Shown here piece after piece: positions 32,573-44,090 of a stretch of DNA of 64,000 nt; position 1 is the first letter of the stretch, and the number at the start of each line of letters is the position of its first letter. This DNA comes from Vitellaria paradoxa (Eukaryota; Streptophyta; Magnoliopsida; Ericales; Sapotaceae). The stretch lies in the NCBI GenBank assembly GCA_019916065.1, contig CM034243.1, positions 28,236,147 to 28,300,146 of the forward strand, in the 5' to 3' direction. Position numbers and translations under genes: made by a program. The notes under the pieces are model-generated. The model searched no databases, had not been told where the DNA came from, and was given only the letters and a program-made list of their open reading frames with translations.

Positions 32573-33019
32573 ATTGCGTTTGAAATTGTGAATTTGATAG
32601 GATTTGATTTCATTTGATCAGAATTCGCATCAACTCTTATATTTAGAATTAAAATAAAATTATATGAGTTGGAGTTGATTTAATTACATAATTTAAATTT
32701 TAGAATTTTTATATAATTTGAAACTCAATCTAAAATAATAGAATTGGATAATACAATTTGATAAAAATTCATTATTTTCTTAATCCATATGAGTAAGTGA
32801 ACAAATTTATTTTCGTATATTATATTTGTCATATTTTCTATTTCTTATTAATATAATTAAATTTAGTATTTTTATCAAATCAATTTAATTTAATTCTTAA
32901 ATTTAAAATTTGTTCCATTACGAAATTTTATTTACAAAATCAAATCAAATTAAATTAAATCAATTGTTCATTTCAAAATCAAATTAAATGTAGGAGAAGA
33001 ATATTTTTAAACCAAGTGT
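32573..33019 (+). mobile_element. MITE, family C, in the annexin promoter
   Basis: About 447 bp match 51265-51698 throughout: ATTTCATTTGAT, TTTAGAATTAAAATAAAATT, ATTCATTATTTTCTTA and TTATTTT(A/C)AAATCAAAT. The tips GCGTTTGAAA and TTTTTAAACCAAGTG are imperfect inverted repeats. The right end is about 180 bp upstream of the annexin start codon. No coding. Confidence 0.7.
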
Positions 33020-33083
33020 TATAAAAAGAGCCTAAATGCACAAAATTAAAACTACAAGTAATGTTGGTGAAAAACCCTTAAAA

Positions 33084-33091
33084 ATATATAA
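33084..33091 (+). promoter_or_regulatory. annexin TATA box (candidate)
   Basis: TATATAAA lies about 108 bp before the chosen ATG. It would place the transcription start near 33115 and give a short 5' leader. It lies just downstream of the family C MITE. Confidence 0.5.
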
Positions 33092-33198
33092 ACACGTTGG
33101 TCGAATTTATCAAAAATAGCAAACACAAACTTGTGTCGTCGTCGAGTTACGACGTAGCACTGAGCAAATTCCTGAAGAAAAAAATTCAGAAGCAAGTA

Positions 33199-36100
33199 AT
33201 GGGCACCCTGAGAGTCCCTGGCATTGTTCCAACCGCATCTGAAGACTGTGATAGACTCAAGAAGGCTTTCCAGGGTCTCTATCTTTCTCCCTGCACTCCT
33301 TTTGTTTGTTTACTTTCTGGGTTTCCTTGATTTTCTCTCTGCAATGATTTCATTTGGTTGGAATGGGAATGTCACGAGCTTTATCGAATCTTATGTCAAT
33401 TTTCTTCCCCGTTGTTTAATTATTATGCATTTTCTGGATACAGGTCATCAATGGATATGTGAATATGTACGTATATATATATGTATATCTATATGTATGT
33501 CTATTGATAATTGTTGGGTTAATGGCTAGGATTGGGAACCGAGGAGGATTCAATCATATGGGTGTTGGGTCATAGGAACGCAACACAAAGGAAGCAAATT
33601 AGAGAAAAATATCAGGAGCTTTACAATGAACCACTCATTGATCACCTTCAGTCTGAACTCTCAGGTGATTTCAGGGTACGCGCTCTTTGTTGTCTTTACC
33701 CCTTTAATTTTGTTGGAATATTATCGCGCGTTAATAAATCTCAAACCAATGGCATTTGGTTTGTATTTTTAATTTTTTTTTCTGTTTTCTGTTTTTTTTT
33801 TTATTATTTTCTGTTTTTTGAATTGAGTTTTATATTTTAAGAATATTGAGAATGCCATTTTCTCTTATCGCTTCTTGAAATTTTTCTCGTTTTTGGTTAA
33901 AAATGCTCAAAATAATTTTTAACCATTTTGTTGTATTTTATGTGTAAACTCATTTTTTATTTTTGAAAATAGATTTTAAAAACACGAGTGGACAAATGAG
34001 TTTTGAGTTTTTTTTCTTATTTAAAAAAAATAAACAAAATAGAAAATGGGCTAGGTACACCAAAAGGCTAATAAGTTTTCCAAACTTTTAGAAAATTTTA
34101 ATAAATCTCTGCACTCCGAGGCAATTAGTTCTGAGTAGGATGTTTTAACAAATTTTATTCTAATTCAACATACATGTCCCAGTTTTTAGTTCAACTTATG
34201 TCAGTTTTTTAACTTCTTTTGATTTTAGAGGGCTCGGTCTATTTATTTTCCCCTTTGACCCTTTCTTGGTTTTGCTTTATTAATTAAGCATTACCCACCA
34301 AAGACAAGTCCATGAGAGATATTGAATTAACGATCGGACCAGTGATAGAGTAGTTTACACGGTGTACACAAGAGACAAGACTCCTAATGTCTATAGAGGG
34401 AGCGCCAAATTATGATGCTTCCTGCTACAGACACGTGATGGACTCAACTGTCCTATTTGAAATTATTCGAATCCCATTTTTCTCTGAAATATCACATTCA
34501 AGACCAGCTTGGAAAAACAACTTTGAAAACTTTATTTTCTTACTGTGAAAAGTGAGAGGTAGGTGGCATATTGACTAGACTAGAAGGGCTGTGAAAGAAT
34601 GTCCGTGTTAAGGAATTTAGAGAACGGAGGGAAAATTCCCATGTTTAGAAGCAAGTGGTTTTATTTTTAGTAAAATGGTCTTCCTTTTCCCAACTCTACT
34701 GGTATACTAGAATTAACATAAAAATATTTTATCATTTGGAGATGTATTTTGTATAGGTATATCGGGTGTGTTTGGAGTTGCATAAAAGTGTATAAAATAA
34801 AATAAAATTGTAAAAATAATATCTCGTAATTCGTGCAGTAAGTGAAAAATTTTAATTTTGTTATCTAGTAATTCGTGTTTGTAGAATTTTGTAGAATTTT
34901 ATTTTATTTGATAGAGCTCCAAACAGAGCCATCATAGGAAGTATGGACACAAGTTTGTGCACTGGACGCTAGTGTGATGTGATGTGACAATTTTTGAAAA
35001 GCTTAGAACATGACAAATAAGAAATTTATATTGTTAATGTTGTATACATAATAGAAAAAAATTATTTTTCTACATTCTAAATATTGAAAAAGTAGTATGA
35101 ATACAAAGTCCTAATATTTATATTAGAAACTCTATATGCAAATAAATTGAGAGTTTTGCCATTTTAGAATTTTTAAAAAGTTATAAGGAGGAAAGATTAA
35201 TAGATATAAATTTACATTTATCAATTTGTGATATGTTTCATATGTGTCTGGTAAGGATTCGGATATTTTGAAGCATCCAAAGTGTGTCCCATTCTAGAAA
35301 AAAATTGTTAAAATAATATAATATATACAAATGACTGTTCAAGGAGTGTTAGAAAGAGGCAATTCTACACGACTAGAAAAATTTTCGAGAAGATATTACC
35401 AGAATGATGTGGCTAAGTGTGGAGCGGGCCTACCATTTTAAAACAAAAAGTTCGTTGAGATGCAATTTATTTATCCAAGTACCATTGTGATGTCCGGATA
35501 GCTTTCCTTGTAAGTCTTTCTAGTACGATAGAATTTTCCGTTGGGAAAAAGTAATTAAAAAATGAAAAGAACCAAACTCAATTCAGATTACTATCTATCT
35601 TTCTTGCTCGTTCTAGCCAATTTTATGCTCATGAATTGATCACAGTCTTGAGTTCATATATAATTTCTTTGGCCCATGTTAATAAAATGTTGTACCGTAA
35701 ATGTTGATGAGTAACAGAAAGCCATAACCTTGTGGATATATGATCCTCCTGAAAGGGACGCAAGATTGGTAAATGAGGCTCTAAGGCGATGGCAGAAGGG
35801 CATCACTCAGCTTCAAGTAATAGTTGAAATCGCATGTGCAACATCTCCCCAGCATCTGATGGAAGTGAGGAAGACCTACTGTTCTCTCTTTGATTGCTCA
35901 CTTGAAGAAGACATCATATCGAATGTTCCCTTACCGGTTAGAAAGGTAAAATCATTTGCCACTAATGTAGGAAACTCTACTGTTTTATTCGGAGCATCTT
36001 TGCTTCAGATAGTCTAAACTTTTACGATTTGGACATCTAAGTTTGTTTGTTTAAATGGAAAAATAAGTAGCTTTGGTTGAAGTTCAATTTTTTATTGAGT

Positions 36101-39100
36101 TGCTGGTTCTCGGGTTTACTGACTTAGTTCAATGCCCGGCAGGTTATAGACAGTAGGTTTTAAAATGTGACAGCCTGACAAATTTTAGAACTTGTAGATG
36201 TAAGAGGTTGAGCCACTTGAGCTTTTCCTCAAAAATAAACTGCTACTAAACTCAACTTAGCATTTTTCCAACAAATTGTGGTCATCTACATTTATTTTCC
36301 CATGTTGATAATGGTGCAGACCACGTTTTACCAAACGCTACCTAACGTCCCTCCTTTATCTGGGCTTGGGACCAACTGCATTAAACAAATAAATATTAAG
36401 CGCACGGAGGTGGAGCCTAAAAAATAAATTCTTACTTCGAATTTGCACAACTTTTGAACTAAATCTTGCTTGTGAATTGGTTCAACCTTCAAAATTATGA
36501 AATTTGACATAATTGTGAAACAAATGTAACGGAGTTTTTGAGAACTATCAATTCATCTCTGAGGGCGCAAAACTTGTATTTGACTTGTAATGTGAATATT
36601 GCACAGATTCTAGTGAGCTTGGTGAGTTCCTTCAGATATGAGAAAGAAGTTGTGGATTTGGATTTAGCGAACTCCGAGGCAGCTAAGCTTCATGAAGCCA
36701 TTGAAGGGAAGCAGCTAGATCATGATGATGTTGTATGGATACTTAGCACTAGGAATGCTTTTCAGCTCAAAGCAACTTTTAAGTGCTACCTGCAGAAATA
36801 TGGAAATTCCATCTACCAGGTTCAATGTTTACACAAAATTAATCAGCTCTAATTTTTTTTTTCTTGTTTCTTAAGTTTTTCTTGATTTATTTAGACAATT
36901 ACTTTGGCAGGACATTAAGAGTTGCGGAAATGGCATTCTGGAATCTGTATTGAGAGTCATAATTTGGTGCATAGACTCCCCAGAGAAGCACTTCGCTGAG
37001 GTAATTGGATAAATCTTACTCCTTCAATTTCCTAAATATGACATAGTTTTTCGTTTATGTTATCATCTAAGGGAATGTTTTTTACTTTATTAGACATCAT
37101 CCAGCTTGTTTTTTCAAACACTTCTCTTGCTTTTGAAAGAAAAAATCAAGGTGATTATGGTTTCCGAGCTGGAAAAGTATTGCAGGAGGAAAAAATGATG
37201 TTGAACTTTGAGATAGTTGTTTTTGCTTGATGTACTTGGTGGCACTCCTGTTTAACATCCTTCCTGGAGAAATTGAGACTCCTCACTTTGTCGACAAAGC
37301 AAAAGATGGCAATTTTCCCATTTGAAGCCATGTCACTTTGTTTTCTACTTACTTGCCCTGAAATTTACATTGAGGACATGCTATATGAAGTCACTTTGGC
37401 CTACGATTCGAAGATATGTCTATCAGTATCTTCTTCAAATACATATGGTTCCTAGAATTGCAAGACCATTACGACTATGCATAAGGGCATAGCTATACTT
37501 CCGGATAAACAATCTTATCCTGGATGCTTAGGAGAACCATAGAAAATAGATGATCGATGAAAGTAATCATATAGGATATTTCTAGGCAAGAATGTGTAAC
37601 AGCCTATTGTTTTGGCAAATAAGGTGGGCTTTCAGTTAGTGTCTGATACAGGGTTGGAATCTGGTGTTGTTTCTACTAGTATACACGCTAATCTGTTGGT
37701 ATTAATACCGCCCAGTTGGGGTCAGTTCAACTTTTGGAGTGACGAAGCACAAACACTTCAAAATAGGTATTGTATTGTTGTTTAAAACATATTGGACACA
37801 TATATACTTGGATACTGCGAGATACTATTGAACATATCAAGTGGCATGTCTAATTATTTTATTATTATTCATTCAAATATATGATTGAGACAAATCTAAA
37901 TTTAAGTAGTCGAAACCCCAGAAAGTTATAAAATATTCTATCTTAAATTTTATTATGTGTTGTATATTGACTTATTGAATAAGTATTCGCTACAGATATT
38001 ATATTCATATATAGAGATATATATATAATTAATAAAAAGGGTAATTGCCTTTTTACCCCTGTACTCGAGGTGAAAATTAATTATATCCCTTAAATTTTAA
38101 AAACTTACTTTTGTATTTCTTGTACTTTAGACTAAAGTGAAGTTGTAAATGACATTAAATTTTAAAGTGAAAAGACAAAAATACTCATTAGAAACTAAAT
38201 ACAATCAGGGGGTGTAAGCGTAGGTAATATAAAGTACAAGGGTATAAATACAAATTTTAAACTTACTTAGAGTTAAAACCGTTATGTTTGACTAATTTTT
38301 TAACTTTCCATTTTAATCCAAAGTACAAGTGATATGAACGTAGGTTTTAAAGTTTAGGGGTTGTAAGTGATTTTCACCTTAAGAACAGAGGTTAAAAAAG
38401 TAAATACTCCTTAATAAAAATACATAAAAATATATATAACTAATAAGAATATATAAAAAATTTATTTTTTGCTTTATTCCCGCTGTATCCGTGTTCTCGT
38501 TTTGTGTCCATGTGCTGCTCAAACATTGTAGGGTGGGAAGTTAATTTGGTGAATAAGTAAACAAGAAATCTCTGGAATATTTTCTTGTCGAAAGTTAAAT
38601 TGATGAAGGATCTGGTAAAGATGCAACTATGCTCCAAACGAAATGACCCCCCTGAATTCCTTTTGGTTGTGAGACACATTAAAATATCCCCAAAATGCAA
38701 ATAAAGAAACCAAAAAAAAAAAAAAGTTAGAGGGGATCAAACTTTTTAAATGAAAAAAAAAATAAATAAAATAGTTGGAATCACCCTGAAGAGAGTCTCT
38801 GGCCTACTACTACACAAATAGAATCCAGGTATATATATATATATATATTATACGTGTGGACATATTGCATATCAAGAATGAAAAAAATGTGGAAGATGGT
38901 ACATCTTTCCTTCTCCTGATAGTTTACCCCTGATTGCACACACATTGCCTTGCCAAAATTAATTCCGTGTGAATTGGATATAATAGCTCACATGAGATCA
39001 CCAGCTACTTTGTCAGTTTGTCTTCATTTGCCAATATTTTTGGCAGCTGCTTTCTTTGAATATTGCTTCGGTAGTAAAATTACTTAAATCCATCTAAATA

Positions 39101-39405
39101 TAAGTTTGCTAGAAGTTTTCTTTTCTGAAAGTAGTTTTTTTGGTCTGACCTTTTTCCCTGACATGGTGAAAATTTCCCCTTGTTGATTGAAACATCACCA
39201 GGTTGTTAGAGCCTCAATTCTCGGTCTCGGAACTGATGAAGATTCACTAACAAGAGCTATTATAACTCGAGCTGAAATCGACATGACAAAGATCAGAGCA
39301 GAGTATCTCAAGGCGAACAAAACTAGCCTCGAGGATGCGGTCATTGGTGACACTTCAGGAGATTACCAGAACTTCTTGATGACTTTGCTTGGAGCAAGAA
39401 TGTGA
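33199..39405 (+). CDS. ANN3: annexin (annexin D3-like), six exons
   Basis: Exons 33199-33274, 33530-33675, 35718-35945, 36607-36819, 36911-37000 and 39202-39405 join in frame through GT-AG introns to 318 codons plus stop, close to the size of plant annexins. It starts [17 protein letters not shown]. The four annexin repeats are visible. Repeat 1 has GLGT with the acidic partner in ELSGDF, and repeat 4 has GLGTDEDS with GDTSGDY: the Ca2+-binding GxGT...D/E pattern. Repeats 2 and 3 lack it, as usual in plants. [27 protein letters not shown] and SLTRAI-TRAEID point to the annexin D3 group. Annexins bind membrane phospholipids when calcium rises. No lesion was seen. The TTG-started extension upstream is leader, not protein. 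Introns 2 and 5 are about 2 kb each. Confidence 0.93.
33750..34055 (+). repeat. dispersed repeat, family E, in annexin intron 2
   Basis: GGTTAAAAATGCTCAAAATAAT, TATGTGTAAACTCATT and TATTTTTGAAAATA have counterparts in the ARM-protein gene's second intron (about 55335-55640), in the same orientation. A Tourist- or hAT-like MITE is likely, but tips are not clear. Confidence 0.55.
34764..34930 (+). mobile_element. MITE, family B, copy 2, in annexin intron 2
   Basis: 167 bp with tips GGGTGTGTTTGGAG and, on the other strand, GGCTCTGTTTGGAG, flanked by ATC on both sides. Matches 7744-7910. Sense-oriented and far from the splice sites, so probably harmless to splicing. Confidence 0.75.
38030..38420. 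mobile_element. MULE-like foldback MITE, family D, in annexin intron 5
   Basis: 38039-38411 (373 bp) is flanked by a perfect 9-bp direct repeat TAATAAAAA (38030-38038 and 38412-38420). Its ends are long imperfect inverted repeats: GGGTAATTGCCTTTTTAcCCCTGTaCTcgAgGTGAAAAT at the left and its counterpart at the right. A diverged reverse copy lies near 23280-23580. No coding. Confidence 0.8.
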
Positions 39406-39491
39406 AAGTGTACGACCTCGATCCCCCCTCCTTTAGGCAATTTTCTTTTTCTTCTTTTCATTTATGAATTTTCACCTCCATTGGTCTCTGA

Positions 39492-39497
39492 AATAAA
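39492..39497 (+). terminator. annexin polyadenylation signal
   Basis: AATAAA 87 bp after the stop codon, within a T-rich region typical of plant 3' ends. Confidence 0.55.
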
Positions 39498-39499
39498 GT

Positions 39500-40290
39500 T
39501 ATTTGTAGCTGGCGGATAGCAGAATATTTGGAACTTGAAACATGACCTTTCTCATGGAAATTTATCGAACTTCCAAACTTTTGCCTTCTCTGATTTTTAA
39601 GGCATCTTGACAAGATTTTGCAAGCTAGGACAATCCTCCATGCTCCAAATGCTCTCAGAAATTCTTGCTCCCATTGTACCATTAGTTGTATATGCATCAG
39701 GATGGATTCCTATGGCTTCAATAATTCTAGGAAAGAAAATGCATTGAGCTTCTCTTCTTAATTTGAATGATTACCTGATCTAATGCTTCTTTGCCATTCA
39801 AGAATGAAACGGAAATAAAAGTAGGAATTGAGTTAAGGTAGCAATGGGAATGGTCATTATTCTCTTATTTGGCTATTAAATTTTATAATCTAATAATATA
39901 ATCACTATTTTTATTTTAATATTATTTTAAAATAAAATAAATATAAATGGTGAAAGATAAGTAAATAATTATGGTAACTAGTTGTGAAGATAGTGGCCAC
40001 TAAAGAGCTAGTATGGCAGTGTGACGGTAGTTATGGTGGAAGATTAGTTTGTGCCGGTAGAGTTGTGATAAGTAGTGATAGTTGGTGGTATAAAGTAGTA
40101 AAAATGGTGATAGTGGAAAATGGTAGAAGTGGCAAAAGTAACGATGGTGAAGGGTGGTATGATAACAGTAACGGAAGATGAAAGAATTTGTAGAAAATCG
40201 TAATGGTTATGGTGGTGGTGGAGGTGGAGGAAGTGAATGGCTAGTTATAGTTGGTGGCATAAGGTGATGTTGGAGGTAGCAGTATGGGAG
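39500..40290. other. annexin 3' flank with GGT-rich tract
   Basis: From about 39960 to 40290 the plus strand is strongly G- and T/A-rich and C-poor, with many GGTGGT, GGTAGT and GATGGTGA steps (GGTGGTGGTGGAGGTGGAGG at 40211). The open frame at 39984-40181 is a product of this bias. It is a degenerate minisatellite-like sequence, with no gene. Confidence 0.55.
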
Positions 40291-40710
40291 GCTATGTATT
40301 TTTTAACCAAACTCTAATTGCATAGAGTATAATTTCTAATGTGATAAGTATAAGCCTAAACAATATAAATTATATAAATATACTAATATTCAACTGTTTT
40401 ATATTTCTACGAAAATCAAAACCTGTGATAACCCTAACTTTTTAATTTTTAATAATTTTGTAATATTTAATTTTTAAAATTTTAATATATATATTACAAT
40501 AGATTTCTTTTTTTTTTAATATAGAACCACGCGGTCAAACGAGACCTTGCTACCAAGCCAGGAGGATCTCCTATGACATTAGGTTTGACGAGTGTGCGCA
40601 AGCCACAACACATGGCTTGATTTTCTCACTGGTGCCTTCCAGGTGGGCAATGGATGCAACATTGGGGAACGCAAAAAAACCCAAGATCACAAGTGTAGTA
40701 TATATCAATA

Positions 40711-40759
<49 letters not shown>

Positions 40760-43110
40760 CGATCTGATTTACAAGAATAAAATCATACTTTCGAAATTCC
40801 TCTAGTTTAATCTCGATGAAACAGTGCTCTAAAAATCTGACGATTTTGAATCAACTGCTTGATCATAGTCTTCAACCTTTTACTTGTATTTTAAAAATAC
40901 TATCTTATTTCACCTGTATTTCAAAAATATTACCTTATTTCACCAAATTTTGGAATCTCCAGCAACTTTTAGGGTTTTTTCTTTAGGATCAGAATAAATT
41001 TTTACTCAGAAAAACATTAACTCTAATTGCCAATAGAGAAAGTATTTATAGGGTTACAATAGGGACTAACAAGGAAATAAGAAAAAGTTTCCTACGTAAT
41101 TAAATCTCTTAATTTCACCCGAATTAAAATTTAATTACATAAATTATAATTCATTCCATTAAAGATTTATAATTACATTCTTAATCATATTTGAAATTAT
41201 ATTTTAAAGTTTTAATATTAAATACTTATTATCTACCGACGTTAAGATTATAGATATCCACCAATTCAATGACAATTTAATTTAATTGGTTTCTTATTTT
41301 CCTTAAAACTTTTCCATTTAACTTATTTGACATATCGAATTCAAAATTCACTTATAAGATTTAATACAGTCAAAATTTATAAACTTTCTTAAGGGATAAC
41401 ATCAATCCAACTTCATGTTTGCATATTTTATTTGCTTCTACATCATCTTTGCTTCTACATTATGTTTTCCACTTAACTTATTTGACGTGTCATATTCAAA
41501 ATTCATTTGTAAAATTTGATACGGCCCTTCTACATCATGTTTGCTTTATTCTCCTTTTATAAAAACTCTAGATTTGAACAATGTTAGGAATCCATCCAAA
41601 TGGGGCGTGTCAAGCAAGCGGATTTGTAAAATTGCACTTTTGCCCCTTAATGAGTCTAAAATTTTCACTTAAGCCCCACTTATGGTTTCTCAATTTCTTT
41701 TTTTTTTTTTTTGTTTGAGGGGTAAGAGTTGGGATTAATTTCTCTTTCACAGTAGGGCAAACATCGTGGGATTCCGATTTCAAGTGTGCCTACAGAATTC
41801 ATTGGTTAGCTTCAAATTTCGAGTTTAAAGCATCGTTTGGCAACTTAATTTTTAGTGAAAAATTATCAAATTTTGTTTCTTAAGTATTTGACAAAGTATT
41901 AATTTTTATTACTTTTTTATTCAGTTATAATAACTTTTTCAACTTAAAAGTTACCAAAAGTTGTTAAAAATTATTGAAAGTTGCTAAAAATTTTATCAAA
42001 CAATCTAAAATTGTAAAAAATTACTAAAAATTATAACTTGTATCATCAAACATATCAAAAATTGTAACTAATAGCTTTTAACAAAAAATACCAGAAGTTA
42101 CTAAATTTTGAAATTTCAAAAGATACCTGAGGAAATGATTTTGAAGTTTTTTGTCAATCACTCAAATCAACCAGGTAATTTTTAAATGGTCATTAAACTT
42201 GACATGTAATTTAATAGATATGAATGAGTTACGTGGAATTTTGAATCTAAATATGTTTGTTAAATTCATGTTTTGACTTAATGGAAAGCCTAAATATGTT
42301 TTTTAATTTATTTTTTAATAATTATAATTTCAAGTTTTTTTTTTTGAAACCTATAATTTCAAGGTTAATAATCATTAGATATATGTGTCATTTTTGAGAT
42401 TTGATGTGCCGAGATCTACAATTTCTAAAGGCCATGAACATTTTTCAGTTTTCTTTTTCTTATTTTATTTGTATTTGAAATTCAAATATAGAACTTTTAG
42501 TCTTAATATGTTTTGATTCCTATTAGAATTTCGTAAATTAATTAATTAATATTTTCTTTTCAACGAAAACTGTATTTGAATGGATATCCTTCCGTATTGA
42601 ATACAAGAACCAAAAAAAAAAAAAAAAAAGAAAGAAAAAATTATAAATTTACATTTTAAATATTTTTAACTATTTTTAAAAAGATACCATCAACAACGCT
42701 AACAATTCAACCACCATGTGTTCTTTCTCCTTTTTTTATTTTATTTTATTTTTTTATTTTTCCTTTTACAAATTTCATTCTCCTTTTTCTAATATTGCCA
42801 CCCGGCAAAAGCATGCGGGATGGAAAAGCTACTTATTCACACTCCTAGGGCACGGATAAACAATGTCAGCCTCCATTCATCAATTGTAAGCCGTTGGATT
42901 AAATTAGATAAACCGTTGGATTCAATTGGACAGGTCAGTTTTAAAAGCTCACGTGATCGTAAAATGAAAGGCAGTGCCGGCGGGCCTTTTTGGTGGGGTT
43001 TAGTTGAAATTAAATGTGATGTGCTGCAATGCTCGAACGGGTTGCAATGCTGAAACTTTCCAAATATTGATGAATGCTAAAATTTTGAAAGCTTGAGTTA
43101 GGTGAAGAAT
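40291..43110. other. AT-rich intergenic DNA with simple and short repeats
   Basis: No gene recognised. A pure TA microsatellite runs from about 40716 to 40755. A direct repeat with TTTCCA(T/C)TTAACTTATTTGAC starts near 41316 and 41467. At about 41830-42110, GTTACTAAAAATT-type motifs and their complements suggest an old foldback repeat. A poly-A run lies at 42611-42628. Confidence 0.5.
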
Positions 43111-43119
43111 TGTTTTAAC

Positions 43120-44040
43120 ACTAGAATCAGGTATTTTAATTAGATATTTAAATTTAATTTTAATGTTGAGAAAGTAATTTAATGAAAAAATTACGAAAAA
43201 TAAAGAAACCACATTAATTGTTATAGTTGTTTTTTTTTTTTTTTTTTTAAATGCATGGGAAGCACTTGCATAAAAAAAATAACATTTTTCCTTTCTTATG
43301 GTAGGAGTTTTATTCTTTTGCCTTTTTACAATGGAAAAAAACACACTAATTTTTTGGACCAGTCTCTCTCTTTCCCCCCTCTCTCTCTCTCTCTCTCTCA
43401 TTTTTTTATACATCTATTTAAAAATATTTGATAGAATATAGAATCAGATATTTTAATTAGGTATTCAATTTTAATTTGATTGATAGAAAAGTAACTTAAC
43501 CAAAAAAATCACAAAAAAATAATTAAAAAACAAAAAATCCACATTAATTGTTACAATTATCCTTTTTTTTTCCTTTGGTATACAACTGTATAAAAAATAA
43601 GTTTTTTTTTTCCTTTCCTACAGCTGATATTTATTTTTTTTATAATGGAAAAAACACATTAATTTTTTCAGCCAGCTTCTCTCTCTCTCTCTCTCTCTCT
43701 CTCTATACATCTATATAAAACATTTGTTAGAATATAGAATCAGTTAATTTAATTGGGTATTCAATTTTAATTTAAATGTTAAAAAAGATATTTAACGAAA
43801 AAATCATGAAAAATAATGAAAAAATAAAAAAATCACATTAATTGTTACAATTGTCTTTTTTTTTTCAGCATATATCTGTATAAAAAAATAAATGTTTTCC
43901 TTTCCCATAACAGAAGTTTTATTTTTTTTCTTTTTTTTTAAATGACAAAAGCACATTGATTGTTTTGGGTCAATTTCTCTCTTTTTCTATTTATTTATTT
44001 ATTTTTTGTATACATCTATATAAAAAATTAGCTAAAATAT
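43120..44040 (+). repeat. three-copy tandem repeat, about 300-330 bp unit
   Basis: The block ACATTAATTGTTA recurs at 43211, 43541 and 43835. In each copy the same order follows: poly-T, a GCA..TGTATAAAAAAAT piece, a TTTCCTTTC piece, an ACAATGGAAAAAA piece, a CT-rich tract, TACATCTAT, and then GAATATAGAATCAG-TTAATT. CT microsatellites in copies 1 and 2 (43377-43399, 43678-43704) are reduced in copy 3. No coding. Confidence 0.85.
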
Positions 44041-44090
44041 TAAATTCTTCCTCTCAATTATATATTGGCTCGTTACATAGGGCTACAATG

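Noticed and set aside
33097..33198. N-terminal extension of the annexin frame
   Set aside because: It starts at a TTG and is unlike any annexin. The family start MGTLRVPG at 33199 follows a TATA box at a normal distance.
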